Source: Methylobacterium sp. WSM2598
GTDB taxonomy: Bacteria; Pseudomonadota; Alphaproteobacteria; Rhizobiales; Beijerinckiaceae
Reading direction: 5' to 3'
Assembly: GCF_000379105.1 (NCBI RefSeq)
Contig: NZ_KB900609.1
Location: 6,693,815-6,757,814 of the forward strand
DNA length: 64,000 nt
Part shown: positions 53,367 through 63,979 of the stretch, in pieces
How positions within the stretch are numbered: position 1 is the stretch's first letter
Layout of the letters: each line of letters begins with the position of its first letter
Position numbers and translations under genes: made by a program
The notes under the pieces: model-generated
What the model saw: only the letters and a program-made list of their open reading frames with translations
Told to the model about the DNA's origin: nothing
The model's database searches: none

Positions 53367-55319
53367 TCAGCCCGCCTGCTTGACGCGCATGTACCACTCG
53401 ACGAGGCGCCGCACCTGCCGCTCGGTGTAGCCGCGCGCCCGCATCCGCTCGACGAACTCGCCGTGCTTCTTCTCGGTCTCGCTGTCCTTCTTCGAGCCGA
53501 AGGAGATCACCGGCAGCAGCTCCTCCACCTGGCTGAACATGCGCCGCTCGATCACCTCGCGGATCTTCTCGTAGGAGGTCCAGGACGGGTTGCGCCCGCC
53601 GTGCTGGGCCCGCGAGCGCAGGGCGAACTTGACCACCTCGTTGCGGAAGTCCTTCGGGTTGGCGATCCCCGCCGGCTTCTCGATCTTGGTGAGTTCCTGG
53701 TTCAGGAGTTCCCGGTTGAGCAGCTGCCCGGTCTCCGGATCCTTGAAGTCCTGATCCTCGATCCAGGCATCCGCGTAGTCGATGTAACGGTCGAACAGGT
53801 TCTGACCGTAATCGTGGTAAGATTCGAGGTAGGCCTTCTGGATCTCGTGGCCGATGAACTCGGCGTAGCGGGGCGCGAGCTCGCCCTTGATGAATTCCAG
53901 GTAGCGCTTCTCGGTCTCGGGCGGGAGCTGCTCGCGGCGCAGCGCCTGCTCCAGCACGTACATCAGGTGGACCGGGTCGGCCGAGACCTCGGTGGTGTCG
54001 TGGTTGAAGGTCGCGGCCATGACCTTGAAGGCGAAGCGGGTCGAGATCCCGTCCATGCCCTCGTCGACGCCGGCCGAGTCCTTGTACTCCTGGAGCGAGC
54101 GGGCGCGGGGATCGACCTCGCGCAGGGACTCGCCGTCATAGACCCGCATCTTCGAGAACACGTTGGAGTTCGGATGCTCGCGCAGGCGCGAGAGCACCGA
54201 GAAGCGCGCCAGCATCTCCAGCGTGCCGGGGGCGCAGGGCGCCTCGGCGAGTTCCGAGCCGGAGATCAGCTTCTCGTAGATCCGCTGCTCCTCGGTGACG
54301 CGCAGGCAGTACGGAACCTTGATGACGTAGATGCGGTCGATGAAGGCTTCATTGTTCTTGTTGGTCTTGAAACTCTGCCACTCGGCCTCGTTCGAGTGGG
54401 CCAGGATGATGCCGGTGAAGGGGATCGCCCCGATGTTCTCGGTGCCGACGTAGTTGCCCTCCTGCGTGGCGGTCAGCAGCGGGTGCAGCATCTTGATCGG
54501 CGCCTTGAACATCTCGACGAATTCGAGGATGCCCTGGTTCGCCCGGTTGAGGCCGCCCGAGTAGGAATAGGCGTCCGGATCGGCCTGGCTCAGAGTCTCA
54601 AGCTTGCGGATGTCGACCTTGCCGACCAGCGAGGAGATGTCCTGGTTGTTCTCGTCGCCCGGCTCGGTCTTGGCGACGGCGATCTGGCGCAGGCGCGAGG
54701 GGCGGACCTTCACGACCTTGAACTGGGTGATGTCGCCGCCGAACTCGTCGAGGCGCTTCAGGCACCAGGGGCTCATCAGACCGGTGAGGCGGCGGCGCGG
54801 GATGCCGTAGCGCTCCTCGATGGCCGGGCCCATCGTCTCGGGGTCGAACAGGACGAGCGGGCTCTCGAAGACCGGGCTCAGATCGTTGCCGGCCTTCAGC
54901 ACGTAGATCGGGTGCACCTCCATGAGGGACTTCAGGCGCTCGGCGAGCGACGACTTGCCGCCGCCGACCGGGCCGAGCAGGTAGAGGATCTGCTTGCGCT
55001 CCTCCAGGCCCTGGGCGGCGTGCCGGAAGAAGGAGACGATCCGCTCGATCGTCTCCTCCATGCCGTAGAATTCCGAGAAGGCCGGGTAGGTCCGGATCGT
55101 CCGGTTCATGAAGATCCGGCCGAGGCGGGAATCCCGCGCGGTGTCGACGAGCTCCGGCTGGCCGATCGCCTCCAGGATGCGCTCGGGCGCGCTCGCATAC
55201 ATCAAGGGGTTGTCGCGGCAGGCTTCGAGGTACTCCGAGAGCGACAGTTCCGCGTCACGCCGGGCCTCGTAGCTGCGGGCAAAGGTCTGAAACAGATCGC
55301 TCGCTGACGGCATTGGCAT
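53367..55319 (-). CDS. prkA: PrkA-family serine protein kinase
   Basis: A 650-aa AAA+-type kinase (E. coli YeaG). Residues about 108-120 carry the P-loop LLGPVGGGKSSLAERLKSL, the PrkA AAA domain extends to about residue 390 (LLTATQEGNYVGTENIGAIP, AHSNEAEWQSFKTNKNNEAF), and the C-terminal kinase domain follows (LEFIKGELAPRYAEF, AQHGGRNPSWTSYEKIREVI). First gene of the stress operon with DUF444 and spoVR. The ATG at 55313 is an alternative start. It phosphorylates unknown targets and may also act as an ATP-dependent protease, as shown for B. subtilis PrkA. Confidence 0.95.
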   Translation of the reverse strand: MPMPSASDLFQTFARSYEARRDAELSLSEYLEACRDNPLMYASAPERILEAIGQPELVDTARDSRLGRIFMNRTIRTYPAFSEFYGMEETIERIVSFFRHAAQGLEERKQILYLLGPVGGGKSSLAERLKSLMEVHPIYVLKAGNDLSPVFESPLVLFDPETMGPAIEERYGIPRRRLTGLMSPWCLKRLDEFGGDITQFKVVKVRPSRLRQIAVAKTEPGDENNQDISSLVGKVDIRKLETLSQADPDAYSYSGGLNRANQGILEFVEMFKAPIKMLHPLLTATQEGNYVGTENIGAIPFTGIILAHSNEAEWQSFKTNKNNEAFIDRIYVIKVPYCLRVTEEQRIYEKLISGSELAEAPCAPGTLEMLARFSVLSRLREHPNSNVFSKMRVYDGESLREVDPRARSLQEYKDSAGVDEGMDGISTRFAFKVMAATFNHDTTEVSADPVHLMYVLEQALRREQLPPETEKRYLEFIKGELAPRYAEFIGHEIQKAYLESYHDYGQNLFDRYIDYADAWIEDQDFKDPETGQLLNRELLNQELTKIEKPAGIANPKDFRNEVVKFALRSRAQHGGRNPSWTSYEKIREVIERRMFSQVEELLPVISFGSKKDSETEKKHGEFVERMRARGYTERQVRRLVEWYMRVKQAG

Positions 55320-55659
55320 TCCGAACCCTCACGACATCGCCAGCTTCATCCTGTCCCGGCTCCGATGCAATCGATATCCTCATGTTTGTCGCAGTGCGGC
55401 GAGGGCGGGAAACTGCGCAGGCCTCGTCGTCGGGGCCCGACAGCAGCGTGCGGGCGCGGTGCGGGCCCCGTGCCCTTTCGGAAAGTCGCAGGCCCACCAA
55501 GGCGAAAGCCATCCGGCCCGGCCGCCTGTGTCGCAAAGGACACGCCCGCCGCCGTTCTTGCGACGCCGCCGCGGCCTTCGCGCCGCCGCGGCGCGGCCCC
55601 CGCCCGGATGGCCGCGCGGCCGCCGTCAGGAGGAAACGCCGCGCCGGGCCGGGCGTTCC
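55320..55659. other. Intergenic region, prkA promoter side
   Basis: 340 bases without a gene; it holds the prkA promoter. An AT-richer stretch is 55325-55395. A sigma-54 or stress-sigma promoter would be expected for this operon, but I could not identify a convincing GG-N10-GC element. Confidence 0.45.
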
Positions 55660-56106
55660 TCACAGGTCGGTAGTGTCGCTCTTGGTCTCGCCGCCGCCGA
55701 CCTTGATCTTGATGACGCGCACCGAGATGGTGCCGTCCGCGCCCTTCACCTCGACCGTGAGCTCGTCGGTACCGGTAAAGCCGGCCTTGCTCTCGTAGAA
55801 CATGGCCTGGACGTTGGCCTCGACGTTCGGGCAGCGATAGGTGGCGGGCGTCTTGCGGCGGCCGGCGCGCTGGATCAGGGCGCCGTTCTTGGGCGGCGCC
55901 GTCACTTTCAGCTCGGGCTGGGGACCGAGGGAGCAATCCTTCTTGAGGTTGGGCACGGTGAGCAGGAGGATCTGCTTGCCCGGCGCGACGCTGCGCTCGA
56001 TGGTCTTGGCCGCCTGGGCCAGGGCCGGGCCGGCCAGGAGCGGACTGGCCAGGAGCGGACCGACCAGGAGGGCGCTGGCGGCGAGCGCGACGATGGGGCG
56101 GATCAT
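55660..56106 (-). CDS. Exported hypothetical protein
   Basis: A 148-aa protein with a signal peptide (MIRPIVALAASALLVGPLLA to about residue 31, PALAQA). The mature part is a beta-rich module (QILLLTVPNLKKDCSLGPQP, KVTAPPKNGAL, YESKAGFTGTDELTVEVKG) resembling a cadherin or Ig-like fold of the kind found in secreted proteins. Unknown function. Codons in the signal region contain a repeated LLxxPLLA unit. Confidence 0.7.
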   Translation of the reverse strand: MIRPIVALAASALLVGPLLASPLLAGPALAQAAKTIERSVAPGKQILLLTVPNLKKDCSLGPQPELKVTAPPKNGALIQRAGRRKTPATYRCPNVEANVQAMFYESKAGFTGTDELTVEVKGADGTISVRVIKIKVGGGETKSDTTDL

Positions 56107-56325
56107 GAGGGCTTTCTCCGGGGAAGCTCTGCGGCCCGCATGTGGGGAGCCGCCCGGGGGCCGTCGAGGGGCCGCGGGTCCGAAAGCGCCGCGCGGGCGC
56201 CCCGTCTCGACGGTCACGTCTCACGACCCTCGGTTCCGTCCTCGATGCCGCGTCACGCCGTCGGCCTGTGTCGTCCCTTCGAGACGGGCGACGGCCCGGT
56301 GCGTCGGCCTCGCGGCCCGTCGGCA

Positions 56326-56430
56326 TCAGTGCAGCGTGAGCATCACGAGCAGGTTGAACAGCCCGAGCAGCGCGATGCCGCCGAGCCAGAGCCAGTAGCC
56401 CCGCCCCTCGACCGGATAATCCCCGAACAT
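56326..56430 (-). CDS. 34-aa single-span membrane protein
   Basis: MFGDYPVEGRGYWLWLGGIA continuing LLGLFNLLVMLTLH: one hydrophobic helix of about 20 residues after a short polar lead. The start ATG overlaps the stop of the upstream gene (TGATG), which supports translation. It is too short for many annotation programs. Such peptides often modulate membrane complexes; the partner is unknown. Confidence 0.65.
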   Translation of the reverse strand: MFGDYPVEGRGYWLWLGGIALLGLFNLLVMLTLH

Positions 56431-56885
56431 CAGCCGCTCCCGTGCTCGGCGGCGCGCCCGCTGCCGGAGGCCTGCAGCACCGCCATCACCGCCCCGGTGA
56501 CCTTGGCGATCTGGGCCGGCGTGAACTCGGCCGCCAGCGCCGCGGCGAGTTGGGCCTCGACCCGCTCCCGCTCGCCCGCATCGGCGATCGGGTCGGGCGG
56601 GATGTCGGCCTCGGCGAGGCCGCAGACCTCCCGGATCGTGTCGGCGGCCCGGCGCAGCACGGCGCGCTGGTCGGGCGCCATGTCCCAGAGCGGGTGGCGC
56701 AGCCGGGCGATCACCCGCTTGGCGTCCCGGTAGTCCCGGTCGACCGCGGTCAGGGCCTCGATCTGGCTCACCAGCAGCACGAGTTCGAGCACGTCCGCCG
56801 TCGCCTCCGGGCAGGTGCGCACGATGCGCATCAGCCGGGCGATCAGCGCGGTGGCGGGCGAAGCGTGGCGGGGCTGGTCGGCCAT
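56430..56885 (-). CDS. Hypothetical protein
   Basis: A 151-aa soluble mostly helical protein (ATALIARLMRIVRTCPEATA, DYRDAKRVIARLRHPLWDMA). The last 30 residues are a helix (EFTPAQIAKVTGAVMAVLQA). Unknown family. It is separated by 16 bases from the MerR gene stop and is translationally coupled to the 34-aa gene, so these three form an operon. Confidence 0.6.
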   Translation of the reverse strand: MADQPRHASPATALIARLMRIVRTCPEATADVLELVLLVSQIEALTAVDRDYRDAKRVIARLRHPLWDMAPDQRAVLRRAADTIREVCGLAEADIPPDPIADAGERERVEAQLAAALAAEFTPAQIAKVTGAVMAVLQASGSGRAAEHGSG

Positions 56886-56901
56886 GAGCGGGGAACGCCG
56901 G

Positions 56902-57402
56902 TCATTCCGCAAGGTTCTCGTCGCACGACACTATTTCGCGTGCGCGGCGATCCCGCAAGGCCGCGAGCCGCTCCCGGCAGGCGCGCAGGTCGTCGAGGAG
57001 GCGGCTCAGCGCCGCCCGGTCCTCCGGCGCCAGGGGCGGCCCGGCCGGCGCCTCGCGGGGGGGTTCGGCCTCCGGATAGGCCGCGGGCGCCACCTGCTCG
57101 CCCCGCCCCACCGCCTGGACGAAGCGCATGCCCCGCTCGCGCAGGATGCGCTGCACCCCGCGGATCGTGTAGCCCTGCCCGTAGAGGAGCTGGCGCACCC
57201 CGCGCAGGAGGTCGATGTCCTCCGGCCGGTAGTAGCGCCGGTTGCCGCCGCGCTTGAGCGGCCGGATCTGGGTGAAGCGGGTTTCCCAGAACCGCAGCAC
57301 GTGCTGGGGCAGGTCGAGGTCGTCCGCCACCTCGCTGATGGTGCGGAACGCCTCCGGGGCCTTCTCGCCGCCCGGCTCCCCGGCGGCCACGAGCATCGTC
57401 AT
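56902..57402 (-). CDS. MerR-family transcriptional regulator
   Basis: A 166-aa regulator. The MerR winged helix is residues about 20-90 (TISEVADDLDLPQHVLRFWE, RGGNRRYYRPEDIDLLRGVR, YGQGYTIRGVQRIL). It lacks Cys pairs for metals and ends in an Ala/Arg helical tail. In many alphaproteobacteria this gene follows ihfA after plsX and fabH, as here. Its target is unknown. Confidence 0.88.
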   Translation of the reverse strand: MTMLVAAGEPGGEKAPEAFRTISEVADDLDLPQHVLRFWETRFTQIRPLKRGGNRRYYRPEDIDLLRGVRQLLYGQGYTIRGVQRILRERGMRFVQAVGRGEQVAPAAYPEAEPPREAPAGPPLAPEDRAALSRLLDDLRACRERLAALRDRRAREIVSCDENLAE

Positions 57403-57496
57403 GCGCGGGACCTCCTGCCGCGGGCCCGCTCACGCGAAGCCCCGCCGCCCGCGCCGGGCGCGCGGAAGGCCGGCTCCGCTCAAGCGCCCGCTCGCG

Positions 57497-57811
57497 TCAC
57501 TCGTCGTCCGGTTCGGCCGCACCGCCGTTGATGCGCGCCTTGAGCACGTTCGAGGGCTTGAACACCATGACGCGGCGCGGCTCGATTGCCACCTCGACCC
57601 CGGTCTTGGGGTTGCGCCCGACCCGCTTGCCCTTGTCGCGCACCACGAAGGAGCCGAAGGAGGACAGCTTCACGGTCTCGCCCGAGGCGAGGCAGGTGCA
57701 GATCTCCGACAGCACCGTCTCCACCAGGGCAGCCGACTCGGTCCGCGACAGGCCGACCCGCTGGTAGACGGCCTCGGTCAGGTCGGCCCGCGTGACCGTC
57801 TTGCCTGCCAT
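57497..57811 (-). CDS. ihfA: Integration host factor alpha subunit
   Basis: A 104-aa nucleoid protein of the HU/IHF family that bends DNA as IhfA-IhfB. Features: TRADLTEAVYQRVGLSRTES, the conserved dimer part GETVKLSSFGSFVVRDKGKR, and the DNA-binding arm VGRNPKTGVEVAIEPRRVMVF. Located between fabH and merR in the canonical order. ATG at 57811; the spacing to fabH is 159 bases and contains a 12-base tandem repeat. Confidence 0.96.
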   Translation of the reverse strand: MAGKTVTRADLTEAVYQRVGLSRTESAALVETVLSEICTCLASGETVKLSSFGSFVVRDKGKRVGRNPKTGVEVAIEPRRVMVFKPSNVLKARINGGAAEPDDE

Positions 57812-57907
57812 CCTGATGCTCCCCGGCGCGTTCTCAAGAAACCGACATATGTCTATGATCGCGCACGCTAATCTGGCGCGCCCGCTGGGTCAACGGGGCG
57901 CCCGGCT

Positions 57908-57975
57908 CCTTTTCGCGCGATCACCCGCGCCCGATCGCCCGCGCGATCACCAGCGCGATCACCAGCGCGATCACC
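57908..57975. repeat. Tandem GCGATCACCAGC repeat at the fabH 3' end
   Basis: At least three consecutive copies of GCGATCACCAGC (57937-57975), preceded by diverged copies from about 57908. The last copy overlaps the fabH stop. It could be slippage-prone. Confidence 0.75.
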
Positions 57976-58948
57976 AGCGAATGAGCGCGCTGCCCCAGGC
58001 GAAGCCGCCGCCGATGGCCTCGATCATCACGAGGTCGCCGCGCGCGATGCGCCCGTCCCGGCAGGCCGCGTCGAGGGCGAGCGGGATCGAGGCCGCCGAG
58101 GTGTTGCCGTGCCGGTCGACGGTGAGGACGACCTTCTCGCGGGCGATGCCGAGCTTGTCGGCGGAGGCCTCGATGATGCGGCGGTTGGCCTGGTGGGGCA
58201 CGAACCAGTCGAGATCCTCCGCGCGGGTGCCGGTGGCCGCGAAGGCGTCGTTGATCACGTCCGTCACCGACCCGACCGCGAAGCGGAAGACCTCCTTGCC
58301 GACCATCCTGAGCTTGCCGGTGGTGCCGGTCGAGCCGGGCCCGCCATCGACGTAGAGCTTCTCGCGGTAGCGCCCGTCCGAGCGCAGGTGGCTGGTGAGC
58401 ACGCCGCGGTCGCCCGAATGGCCCTCGCCCGGCTGCGCCTCCAGCACGATCGCGCCGGCCCCGTCGCCGAACAGCACGCAGGTGGTGCGGTCCTCCCAGT
58501 CGAGGAGGCGCGAGAAGGTCTCGGCGCCGATCACCAGGGCGCGGCGGGCGGCGCCGGTGGTCAGGAACTTGTCGGCCGTGGCGACGCCGTAGACGAAGCC
58601 CGCGCAGACCGCCTGCAGGTCGAAGGCCGCCCCGCCGTGGATGCCGAGGCCGTCCTGGATCTGGGTCGCCGTCGACGGGAAGGTGTGGTCGGGCGTCGAC
58701 GTGGCGCAGATGATGAGGTCGATGCTCGCCGGGTCGATGTCGGCCTCGGCGAGCGCCGCGCGGGCCGCCCTGATGCCGAGCACCGAGGTGGTCTCGTCCG
58801 GGCCGGCGATGTGGCGCTGGCGGATCCCGGTGCGCTGGACGATCCACTCGTCCGAGGTGTCGACGCGGGCGGCGAGGTCGTCGTTGGTGACGACGGTCCG
58901 CGGCAGGTAGGAGCCGCAGCCCCGCACCACCGAGCGAAGGCGGGTCAT
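57971..58948 (-). CDS. fabH: Beta-ketoacyl-ACP synthase III
   Basis: A 325-aa enzyme starting fatty acid synthesis by condensing acetyl-CoA with malonyl-ACP. The catalytic Cys is in QAVCAGFVYG, His in WFVPHQANRRI and Asn in RHGNTSAAS, the triad of KAS III. The N-terminus RGCGSYLPRTVVTNDDLAAR is usual. It stands 19 bases after plsX, so they are co-transcribed. Confidence 0.96.
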   Translation of the reverse strand: MTRLRSVVRGCGSYLPRTVVTNDDLAARVDTSDEWIVQRTGIRQRHIAGPDETTSVLGIRAARAALAEADIDPASIDLIICATSTPDHTFPSTATQIQDGLGIHGGAAFDLQAVCAGFVYGVATADKFLTTGAARRALVIGAETFSRLLDWEDRTTCVLFGDGAGAIVLEAQPGEGHSGDRGVLTSHLRSDGRYREKLYVDGGPGSTGTTGKLRMVGKEVFRFAVGSVTDVINDAFAATGTRAEDLDWFVPHQANRRIIEASADKLGIAREKVVLTVDRHGNTSAASIPLALDAACRDGRIARGDLVMIEAIGGGFAWGSALIRW

Positions 58949-58967
58949 GGGGTCCGGGTCTCCTCCC

Positions 58968-60002
58968 TCAGGCCGAGGCGGCGGCCGGCGTCGCCTCGAG
59001 CATCTCGCGGATCGTCCGCATCAGGTCGTGTCGGGCCATGTCGGTGGCAAGGTCGATGGCGGCCGCGAAGCCCTGCGCGTCCTCCGAGCCGTGGCTCTTG
59101 ACGACGATGCCTTCGAGGCCGAGGAAGACGCCGCCATTGGCCCGGCTCGGGTTCATCTTCTCGCGCAGGGCCTCGAAGGCGCCGCGGGCGAACAGGTAGC
59201 CGATCTTCGCCATCAGCGTCCGGCTCATCGCGCTCCTGAGGTACTGCCCGATCTGCTTGGCGGTGCCCTCGGCGGTCTTGAGCGCGATGTTGCCGGTGAA
59301 GCCCTCGGTCACCACCACGTCGGTGGTGCCGCGGCCGAGATCCGTCCCCTCGACGAAGCCGTGGTAGCGCAGGGTCGGCAGGTCGGCCTCGCGCAGGAGG
59401 CGGGCGGCCTCCTTGACGGCCTCGTTGCCCTTCATCTCCTCGGTGCCGACGTTGAGCAGGCCCACGGTCGGCCGGTCGAGGTCGAAGACGATGCGGGCCA
59501 TGGCGGCGCCCATCAGCGCCATCTCGACGAGGTGCTCGGCATCGGTGCCGATCGTCGCCCCGACGTCGAGCACGACGCTCTCGCCCCGCACGGTCGGCCA
59601 CAGGCAGGCGATGGCCGGCCGCTCGATCTGCGCCATGGTCTTGAGGCAGATCTTCGACATCGCCATCAGGGCGCCGGTGTTGCCGGCCGAGACCGCCGCC
59701 TCCGCCTCGCCGTCGCGCACGGCCTGGATCGCCTTCCACATCGAGGACTTGCCGCGCCCGGCGCGGACCGCTTGGCTCGGCTTCTCGTCCATGCCGATGG
59801 CGAGGCTGGCGTGGCGGATCTCGACGGCGCCGGCGAGGCGCGGCTCCGCCTCGACCATCGGCCGCAGGACGGCCTCGTCGCCGAACATCAGGAAGGTCGT
59901 CTCGGGGTGGCGCTCCCGGGCGATCGCCGCGCCCGGCACGACCGTCGTGGGACCGTGATCGCCGCCCATCGCGTCGAGCGAGATGCGCACTCTCTGGGAC
60001 AT
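58968..60002 (-). CDS. plsX: Phosphate acyltransferase
   Basis: A 344-aa enzyme that makes acyl-phosphate from acyl-ACP for phospholipid synthesis. Signature parts: RISLDAMGGDHGPTTVVPGA at the start, ETTFLMFGDE, SAGNTGALMAMS and GFVEGTDLGRGTTDVVVTEG. Membrane-associated in homologues. First gene of the lipid unit plsX-fabH. Confidence 0.96.
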   Translation of the reverse strand: MSQRVRISLDAMGGDHGPTTVVPGAAIARERHPETTFLMFGDEAVLRPMVEAEPRLAGAVEIRHASLAIGMDEKPSQAVRAGRGKSSMWKAIQAVRDGEAEAAVSAGNTGALMAMSKICLKTMAQIERPAIACLWPTVRGESVVLDVGATIGTDAEHLVEMALMGAAMARIVFDLDRPTVGLLNVGTEEMKGNEAVKEAARLLREADLPTLRYHGFVEGTDLGRGTTDVVVTEGFTGNIALKTAEGTAKQIGQYLRSAMSRTLMAKIGYLFARGAFEALREKMNPSRANGGVFLGLEGIVVKSHGSEDAQGFAAAIDLATDMARHDLMRTIREMLEATPAAASA

Positions 60003-60107
60003 GGGGGGATCGACGAGCCTCGTTCCGGCGGCGGGCGGACAGGGTGTGCCGCGGCGGGGCGGAAAATAGCGGCCCGGCGCCGGGCCGCAAACGAATTCTG
60101 CCCCGCC

Positions 60108-60608
60108 TCACTCGCCCTTGAGGCTGCGCAGGCCGGCGAAGGGCGTCTCCTCGGCCCCCGCCTCGGGGGGCTCGAAGGCGACGCCGGGCTTCCTCGGATA
60201 GGGGTCGAGGCCCAGCGCCAGGAACTCGGCGGTCAGGCTGCCGAGATCGACGCGGCCGTTGACGATCGGGTCGGGGATGTCGGCATCCTCGGCGGGCGTG
60301 CCCGCGAAGGCGTCCGGGGCGGCGAAATCGACCTCGACCTCCTCCCGCACGGTGGATTCGAAGGGGTCGAGGGTCACCACGCAGGTCTGGGCGATGGCGG
60401 CCTCGACGGTCCCGGTCACCCGCAGGCGGTGCAGCGAGCCCTGGAGGCGGAAGCGCCCGGTCAGGGCGTGGATCGCCGGCAGGCCGAAATCGCGGGCGAG
60501 CGCCTCGCGCTCCTCGGCGTCGGCCTCGACCACGATCTCCCCGCCGGCCTTGAGCGCGCGCTCGACCAGGACCGGGCGGGAGAGCGGGCCGACGGGATCG
60601 GGGGTCAT
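60108..60608 (-). CDS. DUF177 (YceD-like) protein
   Basis: A 166-aa protein. The motif region CVVTLDPFESTVREEVEVDF and LGSLTAEFLALGLDPYPRKP are diagnostic for DUF177, whose E. coli member YceD is involved in 23S rRNA accumulation. The gene is usually linked to plsX, as here. A Met at 60608 is the family start; the frame is open to 60656. Confidence 0.88.
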   Translation of the reverse strand: MTPDPVGPLSRPVLVERALKAGGEIVVEADAEEREALARDFGLPAIHALTGRFRLQGSLHRLRVTGTVEAAIAQTCVVTLDPFESTVREEVEVDFAAPDAFAGTPAEDADIPDPIVNGRVDLGSLTAEFLALGLDPYPRKPGVAFEPPEAGAEETPFAGLRSLKGE

Positions 60609-60719
60609 GGGGCAACTCCTCTGGCGGGACGCGCCGGCCCGGGACCGTCCGGGCACCGGGCGCGCGGTGTCTCAACAGGGGCCGCGACGGGCCGGTTTCC
60701 GGCACGCCGGGGCCGCGGC

Positions 60720-61268
60720 TCAGGCCGCGGGGCCGAAGGGCGCCGGGTCGGGCAGGACCGGCCCCTCCGCCATCAGCCGGTCGAGGTCGTGCTGCCCGAG
60801 GGCGGCGTCGGCGGCCACCACGTAGGCGGCGAGGGGCGCGGCGGCCTCGGGCGCGTCGCGGCCGAGCACGTTGCGGGCCAGCGCCGCGGCGAGCGCCGCC
60901 GCGTCGCCCGCGTCGAGGGCGGCGTCGTAGGCCCGGGCCCGGCCGTAGAAGGCCTGGGCCAGCTTCTTCATGCGCTTGGCCACGCCGAGATCCCCCACCC
61001 CGAGCTCGCGCAGCGACGAGTCGAGCTGCGCGAAGACGGAATCGACCAGGTCCTGGGCGACGTCCTCGGCCGGGGCGGGCAGCTGGCGCAGGCGGCGCAG
61101 CACCAGGATGACGGTGAGGCAGAGGGTCTCGAAGCGGCCCTCGACGGTGTCGGGCACCCCGAGCGCGAGGTAGAGGGCGGGCACCCGGGCGGCCGCGTTG
61201 ATGCGGATGTGCAACGCCTCGATGGCGCGACGGCGCCCGTCCTCGCGCCGGAACAGGTTGCGGATCAT
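60720..61268 (-). CDS. Ubiquinol-cytochrome c chaperone (CBP3 family)
   Basis: A 182-aa protein with the Ubiq_cyt_C_chap motif pattern: PALYLALGVPDTVEGRFETL, DLVDSVFAQLDSSLRELGVG, GVAKRMKKLAQAFYGRA. CBP3 homologues help to assemble cytochrome b of complex III. The gene lies between DUF177 and bamE, the usual place in Rhizobiales. It is divergent to bamE. Confidence 0.88.
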   Translation of the reverse strand: MIRNLFRREDGRRRAIEALHIRINAAARVPALYLALGVPDTVEGRFETLCLTVILVLRRLRQLPAPAEDVAQDLVDSVFAQLDSSLRELGVGDLGVAKRMKKLAQAFYGRARAYDAALDAGDAAALAAALARNVLGRDAPEAAAPLAAYVVAADAALGQHDLDRLMAEGPVLPDPAPFGPAA

Positions 61269-61442
61269 CGCCGATTCGTCTCCCAAGCCCTTGCGCGGCC
61301 AAGCGGATCAGCGCCCCGCCGCAGCCCCGCGCGGCGCCCGTCCAACCTTGGCCGTGCCTTGCCAACGCCACAACCCCGGGGTACGGCAGCGCTCCGTTCC
61401 GGCGCAAGGGCGCCGTCCCTTCGCGTGTTCCAGAGGGTCGCG

Positions 61443-61907
61443 ATGCCGCGTCGCTTCATCCCGTCACTCACCCGCCTTGCCGCGGCGGGTCTGCTCGGCC
61501 TGTCGGTGGCCGGCTGCGTGATCGGCGAAGAGTTCCGCCACGGCTACCTGATCGACGAGGCGGCGGTCGCCCAGGTGAAGCCGGGCACCAGCGCCGAACA
61601 GGTGCTCCAGCTCCTCGGCACGCCCACCACGGTCTCCACCGTGGGCAACAAGTCCTGGTACTATATCAGCCAGAACACCAAGCGGACGGTGATGTTCCTG
61701 GGCGAGCGGGCCGAGAGCCAGCGGGTGCTGGCGGTCTATTTCAACCAGGGCTTCAAGGTCGAGCGCGTGGCGCTCTACGGCGAGCAGGACGGGCGGGTGT
61801 TCGACTTCATCTCCCGCACGACGCCGACGAGCGGCGGCGAGCAGGCCTTCCTGGGCCAGCTCCTGCGCGGCCTGACCAAGTACGAGCCGTTCCGCAACGC
61901 GCAGTGA
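61443..61907 (+). CDS. bamE: Outer membrane protein assembly factor BamE (SmpA/OmlA)
   Basis: A 154-aa lipoprotein with a lipobox LSVAGC at residues about 21-26. The mature part contains YLIDEAAVAQVKPGTSAEQV, LLGTPTTVSTVGNKSWYYIS and VLAVYFNQGFKVERVALYGE of the SmpA/OmlA fold. It is a part of the Bam complex that inserts beta-barrel proteins in the outer membrane. Divergent from the CBP3 gene. Confidence 0.93.
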   Translation: MPRRFIPSLTRLAAAGLLGLSVAGCVIGEEFRHGYLIDEAAVAQVKPGTSAEQVLQLLGTPTTVSTVGNKSWYYISQNTKRTVMFLGERAESQRVLAVYFNQGFKVERVALYGEQDGRVFDFISRTTPTSGGEQAFLGQLLRGLTKYEPFRNAQ

Positions 61908-61950
61908 CGGGGCGGCCGGGAGCCCCCCGGCCCCGCCCCGGTCGGGCGCC

Positions 61951-62110
61951 TCATCCCACATCCGCTTGATCCCTTCGGGATGGCGGATGTGGGCTTCGCT
62001 CAGGCGCCGCGCGGGCTCGGGATCCGCCTGATCCCTTCGGGATGGCGGATCTGGGCTTCGCTCAGGCGCCGCGCGGGCGCGGGATCCGCTTCGATCGACC
62101 GGATCCCGGA

Positions 62111-62112
<2 letters not shown>
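61951..62112 (-). repeat. Dispersed repeat, copy F (two units plus palindrome)
   Basis: Two tandem units, each made of GATCCCTTCGGGATGGCGGA, T(G/C)TGGGCTTCGCTCAGGCG and CCGCGCGGGC, followed by GGGATCCGCTTCGATCGACC and GGATCCCGGATCA, which ends at the stop codon of the ABC transporter gene. It lies between convergent bamE and ABC genes. The first part differs from the other copies in lacking the GAAATGGGAGAGG segment. Confidence 0.85.

Positions 62113-63979
<1,867 letters not shown>

Noticed and set aside
51711..55307. A 1198-codon open frame on the plus strand opposite DUF444 and prkA
   Set aside because: It spans two well supported minus-strand genes and their spacer, and has no recognisable domain; it is a shadow.
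57908..57975. CRISPR-like array (regular GCGATCACCAGC copies)
   Set aside because: Units are contiguous without spacers and only 12 bases; it is a plain tandem repeat. No cas gene is present anywhere in the window.
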